Positions 12,556 to 25,570 of a stretch of DNA of 64,000 bases are shown here, piece by piece. The first letter of the stretch is position 1; every line of letters begins with the position of its first letter. The position numbers were made by a program, and so were the translations under genes. Origin of the DNA: Flabesymbios commensalis. Taxonomy: Eukaryota > Annelida > Polychaeta > Terebellida > Flabelligeridae. Location: contig OZ024903.1 in the NCBI GenBank assembly GCA_964017125.1, positions 81,782,773-81,846,772 of the forward strand, given 5' to 3'. The notes beneath the pieces were generated by a model. The model was not told the origin of the DNA, searched no databases, and worked only from the letters and a program-made list of their open reading frames with translations.

Positions 12556-13050
12556 CGATTGAGGAGCATCGTGCTTTGCTCTCTGTGACTGAGGAGCATC
12601 GTGCTCTGCTCTCTGTGACTGAGGAGCATCGTGCTCTGCTCTCCAGGACTGAGGAGCATCGTGCTCTGCTCTCTGTGACTGAGGAGCATTGTGCTCTGCT
12701 CTCTGTGACTGAGAAGCGTCGTTCTCTGCTCTCTGTGACTGAGGTGACTGAGGAGCATCGTGCTCTGCTCTCTGTGACTGAGGAGCATTGTGCTCTGCTC
12801 TCTGTGACTGAGGAGCGTCGTGCTCTGCTCTCTGTGACTGAGGAGCATCGTGCTCTGCTCTCTGTGACCGAGGAGCATTGTGCTCTGCTCTCTTTGACTA
12901 AGAGGCGTCGTTCTCTGCTCTCTGTGACTGAGGAGCATCGTGCTCTGCTCTCTGTGACCGAGGAGCATTGTGCTCTGCTCTCTGTGACTGAGGGGCGTCG
13001 TTCTCTGCTCTCTGTGACTGAGGAGCATCGTGGTCTGCTCTCTGTGACTT
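12556..13050. repeat. 30-bp minisatellite, about 16 units
   Basis: The unit is TGACTGAGGAGCATCGTGCT plus CTGCTCTCTG, with a few substitutions and one 9-bp duplication near 12740. The period is a multiple of three and stop-free in several frames, so long frames appear on both strands: LLSVTEEHRA repeats on plus and HREQSTMLLS repeats on minus. Each unit contains a small hairpin, GAGCA-TCG-TGCTC. The minus frame exits the array into a non-repetitive tail, LKFVYAWTEKKD. Coding is possible but not supported; low complexity alone explains the openness. Confidence 0.85.
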
Positions 13051-13190
13051 AGTTTTAGCGTTGTACCAACGCCTTACTGACAATGACAGGGAGGCCAGAT
13101 CCGCGAAGCACTGGAATGTGGACGCGGCCCTCAGGCGATTTGCCTGTTATGTGACGCGGACAGAGAAAGGCAAGTGGTGCGGTCTGCCCC
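13022..13190 (+). other. Short non-repetitive frame beside the TTCATGAA element
   Basis: After the last minisatellite unit the plus strand has an open, normal-composition frame containing LYQRLTDNDREARSAKHW and then FACYVTRTEKGKWCGLPP. It runs into CCG|GTGAGATG, which resembles a 5' splice donor but is also the terminal repeat of the next element. The family was not recognised. It could be an exon end, a piece of an older transposon, or chance. Confidence 0.3.
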
Positions 13191-14741
13191 CGGTGAGATG
13201 ATCATGAACTGTTCATGAACATTCATGAATAGTTCACGAATGTTCGTGAACGAAAATCTATGAACGTTCATGAACGTTCATCAACGTGTTCATGAACGGG
13301 TCATGAATATTCTTGAACAACAAATGAGACTTTCATTATAGTTCATGAGTTCATGAACTTATTCTGTTCATTAACTCTCACTTTTTCATGAACATGGGTT
13401 GTTCATGAACGGTCATGAACTCAGATAATTCATGAACCAAGGCTAGTTCATGAACGACCATGAACTCAAACAATTCATGAACCAGATAGTTATTGAACAT
13501 TCATGAACGTTCACTAAATGTGTTCATGAACTATTCATGAATGTTCCTGAACAACAAATGAGACATTCATGAACTGTCAACCTAGTTCATGAACGGCCAG
13601 AAACTAAAATAATTCACGAACCTGATAGTTCATGAACGTTCATTATATGTGTTCATGAACTGTTCATGAATGTTCCTGAACAACAAATGAGCCATTCATG
13701 AACTGTCAACCTGAGGTTCCGAGCATAATGTCCATGAAATTGAGGTTCTTCATGAACGACCAGGAACTCAGGTTGTTCAATAATGAACCAGATAAGCCAG
13801 CAACACTTAAAGTAAGTTCATGATGTTCACAAACTAAATTCGTGTTGATGTTCATGAATGTTCACGAATTGTTTATGAAGATTCATTAACTGTCCAACTG
13901 TCCAACTGTCTAAGTTTTTCAACCTATAAAATACATACAGTATCTTGATCGGGGATTAGATTTTTATGAGGTTACTTCTTACCTAAACAAAGCAAGCTAA
14001 TGAAGCTTCATTTTGTAAATTAAAAAAGAGTTCGCCTCTCTGACAGTATTACACAGAACTGAACAGAAAACTGAGAAACTAATTATTTTTTAATATTATG
14101 TATTCTATGGTTGATAATCTAACTCAGATTGTCTCAATTTGCTAATTTATTAGTTAATTAGCCATTGCGTAGTTGACACCATACTCGCCAGGGTAATTAG
14201 GCTGTCATTCACCACAGTTCATGAACTTTCATGAACAAACCATGAACTAAATTGAGATTTCAAACTCGAAACATCACAGTTCATGAAACCGTCCCTCATG
14301 AACATCCATGAACTAGCCTTAAACCGAATTAAGACTTATCAAGTTCATAATAATTCATTAAAATTCATGAAACTCTCTCATAGACTTTCATGAACTAGCC
14401 ATGAACACAATTAAGACTTATCAATTCATAATAATTCATCAAACTTCATGATTTTTAACGAACAACCATGAACTAAGTAATGAGACTAATCAAATTCATA
14501 ACAATTCATCACAGTTCATGAAACAGTCCCTCATGAAATTTCATGAACTAGACATGAACAGAATTAGGACTTATCAAGTTCATAATAATTCCTGAAAGTT
14601 CATGAAACTCTCTCATGAACTTTCATGAACAAGCTATGAACTGGATTGATTCTACCAAGTTCATAAAAATTCATGACTGTTCATGAACCCCTCCATATGA
14701 GCTTCATGAACGAAATCATGAACAACATTAGTTCATCAAGT

Positions 14742-15721
14742 TGAAAAATTCTGGCAACCAAGACAATGAAAAATCCTTGGACTGCGAGTCCAATTAAAAG
14801 TCCACGGATTTAACAATCTAACGCATTCCAGATTCACCAACATCGTTGGATTTTATAACGGGCTTGTTGACAACAAACTCTTGTGCTGGGTCTCATGGTC
14901 GGGATCATCTTCTCACCTCTTTATTGATACACTTACATCATGGTCATAACATGTTCACAGACAATAGTCAGTCCTTACTCTATGGTGGTTCGCGCATCCC
15001 TCCCAGAGCTCTCTCGCTCTTTTTCTCTGGCTGTCTCTATGTTATGATTTCTGCGCCTGCGCACTTTCAGACTTCTCCGAGTATAACATAGAATAACTGT
15101 GCCATCCTCTAGCCTTGTTCACACAAGTAACTCAGCTAACAAGAGACACTGAGCCAATGCTAGCCCAATGTTGGTCCGACGTCTTAGACAGTGGACCAAC
15201 CACAAAACAGCATTATTTGGTCTAGCTGCTCACAATCATCTCTGCCACCTTTCTACCTCTGAAGTTGGGGTCTCTGAGATACGTTTGCATGACCACTATC
15301 GACCCTTTTATATGAATCTAATTACTACTCACAACTATATACTCAATTAAATAATAAGGATTACATAATATATGTATTATCAGTGGGCTTCCGACGACAC
15401 GTTGTAGACCTTGGTCATGGCCTTCCATTCGTGCACTGGATCCACAAATGTCTGTTTGGCAGAACATCCTCGCTATCACTGCTAGAATGAGGTATGTTCG
15501 CACCTGTCCTGTCCTAGTGGCAACGCTGGCACAACGCCGGCCCAATGCGCTCAACTCTGTCATTGCTGACCCAACGTCGGCCCAACTTAATACATAAATA
15601 CAATGGTTTAATAATAACTGTTTCCGTTATACATTCAGCTAATATAACACACTGCTCAACTCAAATAATTCAACTGCATTCTAAAACTATTATTACTGTT
15701 ACTACAGGTCAATAGTTTACA
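14742..15721 (-). repeat. LTR (3' LTR in the inferred orientation)
   Basis: Direct partner of 19265-20236. It ends AATAGTTTACA on the plus strand and is bounded by the AAGT duplication on its outer side. It includes a GGCCCAACGTCGG hairpin-type word shared with small MITEs in this window. Confidence 0.85.
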
Positions 15722-16792
15722 CACGCCCCTCCCTTAAAGTTCAAATCCCATTTTAACTCATATCAAAGAAGGTTGTTCCGTGTGATTAACCCGACAGTAG
15801 ATATAATAGGCCACACATCTAGTTACTACATTTCACACATATATTGATTAGTGTTCACACGTACATTGATTAGTGTCCATAGGTATATAGTTGACAGGTT
15901 ACACCTCTATTCAGGTCACACTCTCATTGACCACGCTTCTCCCTAGGAAATACTCACTCATACAGAGTGTCTGTGGGGCGCCCTACACCGAGCAGGTGGA
16001 CCATGGTGTCTCTCATATTTGAGAAATTTGTAAAACGAGAATTTTAGGTAATTCCGTCCAACTAGACTTATAAATTAATATGGCTTCCAACTATACAAGC
16101 GCGACTAAGTCTGAATATTATTGAGAGATACTGGCGCTATAGAAGTCATTATCATATATATCCCACCGCATAATTTCAGTTGTAAAGGTTTAATTTTGAC
16201 CACAGATAATCAAACAGGTAAAGTATAATTTGGGTTTTGGATACCTCCAATTGTCCATGCTTCGCTGGTTATGTGGTGTGTCTTAATATGTCTGTCTGTC
16301 AGGACAGTCATAACGGTGTAATCATTGTCACAAGTCAAAATAACAATCAGTTAGTCAACCATTTCGTTGACGAGATAATGTGCTGCTGTCTCAGCACATC
16401 ACACTGACGGCACACGTCTGTCGCAATCCATATTAAAATATCTAGCACATTATATAAGGCAAAATATATAATATAACAATGTATACATGGTCACGCCATG
16501 TATAAGTGCGTGCACGGCATTTGCGTAGCGGCGGCGTCGTGCTTATAATAATAGCTCAGCCTGTCCGACACGCGTCCATGCATGTGCTTGTCAGCGCCGT
16601 TCACGGCATCTGACCAGCGGTACCAATGGCTCTCCTGCAACGCGCTAACCAGCGCTATCCCTGGCTTATCCCAGCTTGTACTGGCTCCTTACAGAAACCT
16701 TATCCCGCACAAACCACGGCGTTGGCCCAACGCCTCGGCTACCATGCAACGCCTGGCCTATAGACGCGCTGTGGTACCCGTAAGCCTCCGGT

Positions 16793-17090
16793 ACAACATC
16801 CCCGTTGTACCACCTGCAGGTTGCAGTGCAGCACCTAAGAATCGTGACCGAGAAAGTCCAGGAGCAGAGAAAGCGCTTATCTCTCCATGAACCATGTCTA
16901 TATGCCACCTTCTCTTGTACATAGATGCACCATATTCATACCAATCAACCTCCAGCACAACATCCCCGGTGTACCACCTGCAGGTACCAGTGCAGCACCT
17001 AAGGATCGTGACCGAGACAGCTCACGGGCAAAGAACCAGTACGTATCTCGCCATGAGCACTGTCCATAGCTCACGTCCTCCGATGCACTG
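16793..17090. repeat. Tandem duplication inside the LTR element
   Basis: Two diverged units about 165 bp apart share ACAACATCCCCGKTGTACCA, CACCTGCAGGT and CAGCACCTAAGRATCGTGAC. It is non-coding as far as can be seen. Confidence 0.6.
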
Positions 17091-19264
17091 ATGCACTATG
17101 TTCGTTCTCAGCACATTACAGGATCACAACCCTGACCCGTACCCCTCAGGTCTGGGGTCGCCTCCCGTGTGGCGTCCGTATTGCCTTGTGGATCAAACAC
17201 CACAAGCTACCCACATTCTATTCTAATCATAGATATAGAATAATTAGTTTTACCAGCTAATACACGTCTCTGGCTTACTGGTAAGGTGAACATTTTAACA
17301 CTAATTTTACTCAATTTATCTGCAACAATTCAATAGATTAGCTATGACAGTTGTATGTAGCAGTACATTAAATTCACCACAGTAGTTTGGTCTGGAACAG
17401 TCTCTTGAATTCTTCTCAACCACGGTTCTCAATGGATAAATTATTTCAAGTAACTTACTATTGGTTAAGTAATTTAAAATCGTATTTAAATATCCGTGCC
17501 AAACAGTTTATTAAACTTGACCTGTGAAGCTCAATAAGCCACGCCTCACCCGCGGATCGGAGTGTCCATTGTTGGCTCAAGGTCGTTTAAACTGTTAACC
17601 ACATCTCACTCAATTGTCACTCAATTTTCACGAAACTATCATTGCTACTTATCTAGCAAATGTATTTTAATGTCTCAAAGGTAACAGTGTCAACAAACTT
17701 AAATTTGACCCCATTTTGATAAAATTGTCCCTTAATTTTAACTCAATTTTTATAAAAATGTCATTCAATTTTGACTCAATTTTTATAGAATTATCTCTTA
17801 ATTGGTACAGAATTGTCAGTCAAATTTTACAAAAATTGTCACTCAAGTTGCATTACATTGTTACTGATACCTCTTTTGTGAGTGTCTGTTGACGTCATCA
17901 TGGTATATTGCACCATTAACTTTCCGGATGGGGGGGGGGGGGGTGTCTAACACAATTGTCACAGAGGTGTGGCCACTAAAAGGGGTTTTGAGCACAAACA
18001 CGACAGACAGGAGGGTGTGTAGCACAATCACGTGAGGAGCGTTCATGTACTCGTTTATCCAATGGCTTAGCAGAGATTCCCGGGCGTTCCGCCTTCTTCA
18101 GCCAATCCCAATGGTCTGAGTCGTGATTAGTCCTTGTGTGATTAATCATGCTAATTACTCGGTGGTGCAGAATCAAAGGAGTGGGGTCCTCAGCTCCCTG
18201 TGATTCACCTCCTGGGGTTCCTCTCAGCCGGCAATGGTGGGTCCAGCTGACTGTAGCAGGTACGATGTCCGGTGATTCAGCAGCGGCAGGTTATCATGTT
18301 GGGATTTAGTTTTGGCAGAGTTTGGACAGCTGCCAAAATTTGTCTCTACTCGGCCTGAAGTGTGAATCGTTTTGTCTTATATGGCTTTTCAGCGTTCTGC
18401 CTGTCTGCATTCAGAAAAACTACATGTAGCACTCTCTGCAGTGATATCAAATCATTGTTCACCTCCCTCGCTTCAGACATCGGTACCACTATGGGCCAAT
18501 GCTGCCTCTGGCTAAGTACATCTATCTACGTCTGAGGCGATCTCTAGCTATGTCCGAAATTCACAAGTCGTAGGCTAAATTAAACTGTTACGAGTATACC
18601 AGAGCCCAATACTCGAGCCATGCTCACCACGTTGACGTTCACTGACATGCGCAACATTCGCTGACATGTAACACCATGCATGCTTCTTACTCCTACGACT
18701 TCTACTGCTGACAGTTTATCTGACTGACTTGCCAAATCATATTGAAGGAATCGCAGCCGATCCGTAGCAAGATCAACTGAGAGAGACATAATTTCTTCAT
18801 TCGAAATAAGTGGCAGCAGGGAGGTTGCCATCAAAATCTGTTTTCCGTTACTTTATTGGTTCCTTGTTTTTGTTTGTTCTTTCTTCCTTCATTTCTTCCT
18901 CCCATGCGCTGCCCGAAACTAGCCCAGCCAGCTGTAGAATGTTGAAGCTGGCCAAGTTCCAGCCTGAGCTATGTTATACCACGTACAGTCATTTTTCGTG
19001 CCTCCTGAGTTGCTGGTCATCCTCACGAGGCAAGATTAATCATGTTGGTTAGCTAATGAAAAGCTGAGGCTCCAACTTATTCATTTTACGTACCTCCTGA
19101 GGTGATGACACTCTTCCTGAGGTGAGAATAATCCTGATAACACTGTTTGTCAATAAAAAGTGTAGCTCGCCAATTAAGCTGATTGCCTAGCTTAATCATT
19201 GTTCGTACCTCTGAGGGGATGACACTCCTCCTGAGGTACTTATCCTGAAGCAACTGCTCGCCAA

Positions 19265-20236
19265 TGAAAAATTCTGGCAACGAAGACAATGAAAAATCCT
19301 TGGACTGCGAGTCCAATTAAAAGTCCACGGATTTAACAATCTAACGCATTCCAGATTCACCAACATCGTTGGATTTTATAACGGGCTTGTTGACAACAAA
19401 CTCTTGTGCTGGGTCTCATGGTCAGGATCATCTTCTCACCTCTTTATTGATACACTTACATCATGGTCATAACATCATGGTCCTTACTCTATGGTGGCTC
19501 GCGCATCTCTCCCAGAGCTCTCTCGCTCTTTTTCCCTGGTTGTCTCTATGTTATAAATTCTGCGACTGCGCACTTTCAGACTTCTCCGAGTATAACATAG
19601 AATAACTGTGCCATCCTCTAGCCTTGTTCACACAAGTAACTCAGCTAACAAGAGACACTGAGCCAATGCTAGCCCAATGTTGGTCCGACGTCTTAGACAG
19701 TGGACCTACCACAAAACAGCATTATTTGGTCTAGCTACTCACAATCATTTCTGCCACCTTTCTACCTCTGAAGGTGGGGTCTCTGAGATACGTTTGCATG
19801 ACCACTATCGACCCTTTTATTTGAATCTAATTACTACTCACAACTATATACTCAATTAAATAATAAGGATTACATAATATCTGTATTATTAGTGGGCAGA
19901 CTTGTAGCTTCCGACGACACGTTGTAGACCTTGGTCATGGCCTTCCATTCGTGCACTGGATCCACAAATGTCTGTTTGGCAGAACATCTTCGCTATCACT
20001 GCTAGAATGAGGTATGTTCGCACCTGTCCTAGTGGCAACGCTGGCACAACGCCGGCCCAGTGCGCTCAACTCTGTCATTGCTGACCCAACGTCGGCCCAA
20101 CTTAATACATAAATACATTGGTTTAATAATAACTGTTTCCGTTATACATTCAGCTAATATAACACACTGCTCAACTCAAATAATTCAACTGCATTCTAAA
20201 ACTATTATTACTGTTACTACAGGTCAATAGTTTACA
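19265..20236 (-). repeat. LTR (5' LTR in the inferred orientation)
   Basis: Direct partner of 14742-15721. It starts TGAAAAATTCTGGCAAC on the plus strand, and its outer side carries the AAGT target duplication followed by the remaining TTCATGAA array. Confidence 0.85.
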
Positions 20237-20640
20237 AAGTGTTCGTTAATATTCATGATTTGTCATGAACTGTTTTTGATGAACAGTTCATGAACACAGT
20301 TCATGAACTGGCTTGATGAACCATTAATGAATGTTGATGAATGTTCATGAACATTCATCAACGTTCATCACTTGATGAACTTCATCTCACCGGGGGAGTG
20401 AGGGAGTTTCGTGCAGGCCGTCGACCCGGCCGCTGTCAGAAACGGCTACTCAAAGAGATTGAGACATACGACTTTTACAATAGTGTTTTAATAAATAAGA
20501 CTACCACGTTCTCACTAAGACTATCATTATCATGTTTACCATATAGCATGAGACTGAATCCTGTGAAATATGAATCATCAATAAAGAAGCTTGAAACTGT
20601 ATTCTTATCCAGACTTCTCCTCATAAGATAAACGATTCCA

Positions 20641-20900
20641 TATGTATTATAGATAGATAGATAGATATTTATTGACGACGGTAAGTCTATGCAGACTTAT
20701 GCGTCATTAAAATGAACATATGTACAAGACATATACAACAGGATTTGTTCGGTAAAATATGCATGTCAAGTTAACTTAAACATGGTAAAATCAAACGACA
20801 TTATATACCAAAACAAGCACAGGTTAAATAAAATATGCATGATAAATATGCATTATATATCAAGTTAGTTTCCAAATAGCATAATAAATAAACGGAACGA
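20641..20900 (-). mobile_element. LINE 3'-end remnant with GATA-type tail
   Basis: On the minus strand the stretch ends GTCGTCAATAAATATC followed by TATC repeats. A polyadenylation-like word running into a microsatellite tail is the usual 3' end of CR1/L2-type LINEs. No reverse-transcriptase sequence is attached, so this is a short 5'-truncated remnant. Confidence 0.45.
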
Positions 20901-22484
20901 GTTTTTTTTAAATTATCGTGACCTTTGCCTGCCGCTTATGAGAAGGTAAAATCTCGTCGGCTTTCTTCGTTTGTACCATCTCCAACATGTATAGGCAGAA
21001 AAAAACATTCTGACATTCTGAATCATTCAATTCTCGGCAATCTTTGTAAGCTAGCGAGTTAATGTTAGTGTGAATGTTAGTAAAACGGGTCCGCATCAGA
21101 CCGGTTGCAGTGTCTCCGGATTATCATCTCACTATTTTCAAGGAGATTTCTAGTGCTGCAGTTCGTGATTCCCCCGTCTACTCCTAAAATAATCACTACT
21201 ATGGAGAGCCTTTCTAACTGAGAGGTGGCGTGTTTATATCTCGTGTCTGGAGGACAGTGTTATTTTATAATCATCACGTAGTCCACAGAATATTTTTCTG
21301 ATATAAAAAGCAAAACAGCAGTAACTGTTTGCTTAAAATGTAAGCAGTCACTGTTGTTTGCCTTTGCACTGGAGTAATGATACAGATCTCTACATTCATA
21401 TATAATAATACATATATGAGATATATGTGAGATATATACTGGTCATAGAGTCACCACTTCAATCTAATTTATCCTGATGTTTTCCTCTTAATGACATTTC
21501 GAAGATTTACACTATACATACTATGGCTCACATGACAACGTCACAATTATGCATATCACCACCTTGTTGATGAGTGATTTTAAGGTAATTTGAAAGCACT
21601 ATATTCTAGTCCTGTGTGAACATTTCCTAAAAAATATGGTATAATTTAAAATGTGTAGTAAAAAATGACCTTCTATAAACCCATTATTTTCGCGAAACCC
21701 CCCCCCCCATATTTTTTCGCGAAATTTAAGCAGTGATCGCATTAGAACAGTCTCTTGCAAAATGTCATGAAAATTGGTTGGGAGTTCGTGTAAATTGGTG
21801 GACAAATCAGCGAAGATCATTAACCATGGCTCATGTACATTTTGTTCTGTATTGCGTCATATACAAGCTCTATATACCATGATATATATATACATGTACT
21901 TAGCTGATGCATATTGCAACGTGGCTAACCAATCTCTGTAAACGTGTGGCGAGCTGCTTCTGGAAGATGTGTACTTTTATTTGATAATTAGCAGCATACT
22001 AAATCGCACCTTAGTTTTGATTCTGCATGGAATGTTTTTATGTATTTGGGTAAAACTAATTATGTTTATCATTGGCGTAGTTATGTCACGGACTTTTATG
22101 TCATGTAACTCTTCTTAGCCCAGAAGGGGTGTCCATTCTGCTAAACTACTTCCAAGCTGCTAAACTACTCGCAGCCTTTGTCAGCAGCCAATATATTGAC
22201 ATCTGAAGAGTTAAACAAATAAGGGTAAATTTAGCAGATGGAGTCAAGTTACATCAGTGTTTGTTGTCAGCTCTAGAAAAATGTGCTCCAATTAATTATC
22301 CATAAAGGTAAGAGGTAAAGGTGCAGGTTTATAGTCTGATATCAAGTCTGAAGCCCTATCATCCGACTTTACATCTTACCCCTTGGTCACCCATGACATT
22401 TCCTTGATGTCATCTAATGTTATGTTTTCACTGAAACATTTAGCATATGATTTATCGATCCTAAATTATTATTAATAATAATAA
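20901..22484. other. Spacer with a weak SINE remnant
   Basis: Around 21205-21265 the plus strand has GAGAGGTGGCGTG and GTGTCTGGAGGACAGTG, which match the SINE family at 43955-44260 and mark an old fragment. The rest holds a poly-C run near 21700 and no supported gene. Confidence 0.4.
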
Positions 22485-23745
22485 TAATGACACACTCCCA
22501 ATATCATTATATGCTGACGATATTATTTTATTATCATAATCTTGAGAAGATATACAAGTAATGCTGAACATTGTTCATGATTCGTGCATGAAGTGGAGAC
22601 TTATAGTAAACGATATTGTAATGAAGCTAGAGCAATGCATTTCCCAGAAAAACAGTTTGAGAAAAACTCAATATATGTTTTACTGTAGGTGAAGACTAAA
22701 CTGTACTATTATACGACTGGAATCGGCTAGTTTCTATGTACAATAACAGATTGACCAAGAAAACATGTCTGTGGAATTATAAGGAAATGAAACTAATAGT
22801 TGTTGTCCTGAAGTGCTTAATATATTTAAAACTGTTGGCCTTTATGATAATTATGCTAATATACAAATGTGTGATGTAAAAGATATTGTATCTAGCAATA
22901 ACAATATGGCATCAGAGTGTATCGATCAGATCTAAATTAAGTATGTGTAGGGAATATAATAATTATTTTGGACTAGAAAACGCTTTTCCCAAATACCCAT
23001 TATTTTCTCTTATTATACCAGTAGTTATGTACGGGGCAGAAGCGTGGGGAATTGACGATTTCACAGTGATTGAACGATTGCATTTAAAATTGTGTAAATA
23101 TATATTATCTTTGAATACATGTACATACAAAAAAATGCTATACGATGAAACAGGTGAAATACCGCTTAGTTTAGATGTACTACATGTTACGTGTGGATTA
23201 ATCACATGTCAGACTAAAAAGTTATCATCTTTTATTTTTAAGTTTATTATATATTTTACACACAAATAATATCTCCATTCTCCGTCGATATTAATTGTTA
23301 AGAAAATACTATGTGATTATTGTTTCTCAGGCGTCTGACAAAGCCAAACTATTTTTAACAATACTATTTTACAGCGCCTTCGAGATCAGTTTATATAGCA
23401 ATGGAACTCCGATATTGATAATAGCCCTGACTCCACTAACTTCAGAATGTTTGAACTAAATTTGGTAATAGAAAATTATCTAATCAATCTGCCATATAAT
23501 TAGGCAAGCGCATATTCACACATCCCTCATTTTTTTCTTTAAGTAATGCTTTAAATGTTAGGGGAACTAAATTGCTGAAACTGTATAAACTCATACAAAT
23601 TATCTCTCAGATTGGGAACGGATAAAAACACAACAAAAAAAAATGTTGTAAAAAACTATATGCATTCCTGGTAAACAAATGATATTGCATATATCCCACA
23701 TGTTTTTAACAAAATTGAGAGAATAAACTAGATTTGATTTGATGT
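22485..23745 (+). pseudogene. LINE reverse transcriptase fragment
   Basis: The plus strand encodes SLYADDIILLS (the catalytic YADD motif of reverse transcriptase) at about 22500, and further on PVVMYGAEAWG and IERLHLKLCKYILSL, which is the C-terminal region seen in full in the LINE at 29985-31325. The frame is broken by stops and shifts. The 3' end is near GAGAATAAACTAGATTTG. It is a dead, 5'-truncated copy of the same LINE family, on the opposite strand. Confidence 0.75.
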
Positions 23746-23879
23746 GACTAAGGGCTAAAACTGCATAGTTACCAGAACAATGGGAATATTAATAACATCT
23801 TCAAATTGGTTTGTAATATATTCAAGTACTTATCATATTATTGAAGATAATACATATCGCGCTAGTGCTAATTCTGTGA

Positions 23880-24150
23880 AACTCAATAACCCCTCTCAAC
23901 ACTGGGACATCGAGTGTTTCACTTCACTAAGATGTAAATGAGTACCTGGTGGAACAGAGATGGCAATTGTTGTACGACAAGTCACTAGCGCCACATGGTT
24001 GCAGTGCTGTATGTTCCCCGGGGAGTTGAATTGGTACATGAACAAACAGTTCCAATGACCAGGGATAATATGATGTAAGGCGCCATGAACAGCCCTAGGC
24101 TGGATATATGCGCCATATAAATACTCGAATTATTATTTATTATTAACACC
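23880..24150 (+). mobile_element. SINE or LINE 3'-tail remnant
   Basis: It contains GAGTACCTGGTGGAACAG and ends TATGCGCCATATAAATACTC followed by an ATT-rich tail. This closing block resembles the shared 3' end of many L2/CR1-mobilised SINEs. No tRNA-like head was resolved. Confidence 0.45.
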
Positions 24151-25183
24151 CATATATTATGTACATATACCACCAAAAATACCCCTCCTGATTAATTGCG
24201 TCTCCGAGCCTTTAACATCTACAATAGGTGTGAAACATGTAGGTCGGTGACAAATACCAAATCACCAGATATGAATGTTTTTAAACCTCTCTTGTTGCAT
24301 TTGTGCACTACAGGGCGAATCTTAAATAAAATGATTTAGTTTAAAAAGGTATACTCCATGACAATATGGACATTTTGAGCTGTAGATGGCTGTAGGAGTG
24401 TTTAATTGAATACTGAATTGAATATTCAAATTTAATCTTTTATTTAATGGAAATTTATATTTTAAGGTATTCTAGTTGGAAATTAATGTCCACATAATTC
24501 AGTGAGCACAATAACAACAATAATTCTACCCCCTTGTGGCAATACTCTGGCCTTACATATATTTATATACATTTATAACAAGACAGATGTAATGTAATAT
24601 AACCATTTTATTACGTGTTCTTCAAAAAATATAAGGCACAGTATAATAAAAAATTATCCCATCGCTTTTGAAGCTCTTGGTTCAAGACAAGAGATTATCA
24701 AACGCAAGAGCTTCTGAAACAACGTATATGTCTACTTGTCAGAAAAAAGTGTTAACATTATATTTGACAAACGAAAAATGACACTTGTATTACTTCATTG
24801 TAATTATCTCAATTACGAACATTATTTGAATATTGTAATAATATAATAGTATTTTGCCATGCAAAACCAAAAGGTTTTTGAAAGTAAAAACACTCCGCTA
24901 CAGCGCATTCAGTCCAATCCACTTAATTGCATATAGGCTTCACATCTGTTTTGGGTAATTGAGAATTGATATCCCCCTCACTTAAAAAATCAGAGCAGTT
25001 CATTTTGGGATTAGGACAATATACACTAATGGTTCAAAGAATCGCTGTGTTTGAACATGGTATAATTTCAACCTATTTCAACCATTTCAGAAAAATTATG
25101 TAATTGTGTAACTACATTTCTTCCTCACGTTAGCCCTTGACCTACTCGATAATGTAAACAAGTGGGTGAACATGTAAATAGGC
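24151..25183. other. AT-rich spacer, no gene seen
   Basis: Nothing beyond short frames and AT-rich sequence is supported here. Confidence 0.4.
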
Positions 25184-25432
25184 TTAACCCATACAGCGCG
25201 AAGATAGACTTTAGTCGTCAGAATCTGACGTCTGTAGACGTCAGATTCTGACGTCTAAAGTCTATCCCCGCACTGCAAGTGTTCAAATATTTCTAATGGC
25301 CGTAGACCCATAACATAGGTATTCAAATGAAGCGGAAAGAGCTAACTAAGACAGTTATGATGATTTCAAATTGGAAAAAAACCCTTTGGTCTTCATGGTT
25401 CTCATAAAAACATTCAGCGCTTTAAGGGTTAA
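25184..25432. mobile_element. TTAA-flanked MITE with a 60-bp hairpin
   Basis: TTAA at both ends (25184-25187, 25429-25432) with inward CCCATACAGCG and its approximate complement. Near the left end is a long inverted repeat around GTCAGAATCTGACGTC (about 25204-25266). The same element in the other orientation lies at 29663-29880. TTAA targets suggest a piggyBac-type transposase; that is inference. Confidence 0.7.
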
Positions 25433-25570
25433 TTCAACTCAGCGGGTAAAGGGTTAACATGTTTTGATTCACTGTGCGCCGTGAATTGTCAACAAAGGTC
25501 CCAATTCAAAGCGAATCATAAAGTGATTATATCGCATGTCTGGGGAAGTAGTCGCATTAATTAATAGAAC

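Larger units (their letters stand above)
14742..20236 (-). mobile_element. LTR retrotransposon fossil lacking gag-pol (LARD-like)
   Basis: Two direct repeats of about 1 kb (14742-15721 and 19265-20236) begin TG and end CA and are very similar by eye. A 4-bp AAGT flanks the whole (14738-14741, 20237-20240). Orientation is inferred as minus: a purine-rich tract, AAGGGAGGGGCGTG, abuts one LTR, and a TGGCGAGC primer-site-like word abuts the other. The 3.5-kb interior has no recognisable gag, protease, reverse transcriptase or integrase, so it is a non-autonomous derivative; superfamily is undetermined. LTR similarity suggests a fairly young insertion. It lies inside the TTCATGAA-array element. 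Confidence 0.85.
13187..20396. mobile_element. TIR element with TTCATGAA arrays, split by an LTR element
   Basis: The ends are the same 15 bp inverted, CCCCCGGTGAGATGA. Inward on both sides lie long arrays of GTTCATGAACRTTCATGAAC-like words: about 13201-14737 on the left and 20241-20385 on the right. The words are near-palindromes (TTCATGAA). Without the LTR insertion at 14742-20236 the element would be about 1.7 kb. There is no coding frame and no clear target duplication. Confidence 0.65.

Noticed and set aside
13201-14737. TTCATGAAC array as a possible CRISPR array or centromeric satellite
   Set aside because: Spacing is irregular, there is no fixed repeat length, and the array is mirrored at the other end of a terminal-repeat element.
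15722-19264. Small frames inside the LTR element as gag or pol
   Set aside because: All are under about 105 codons, of low or unusual composition, and none shows protease, reverse transcriptase, RNase H or integrase motifs.
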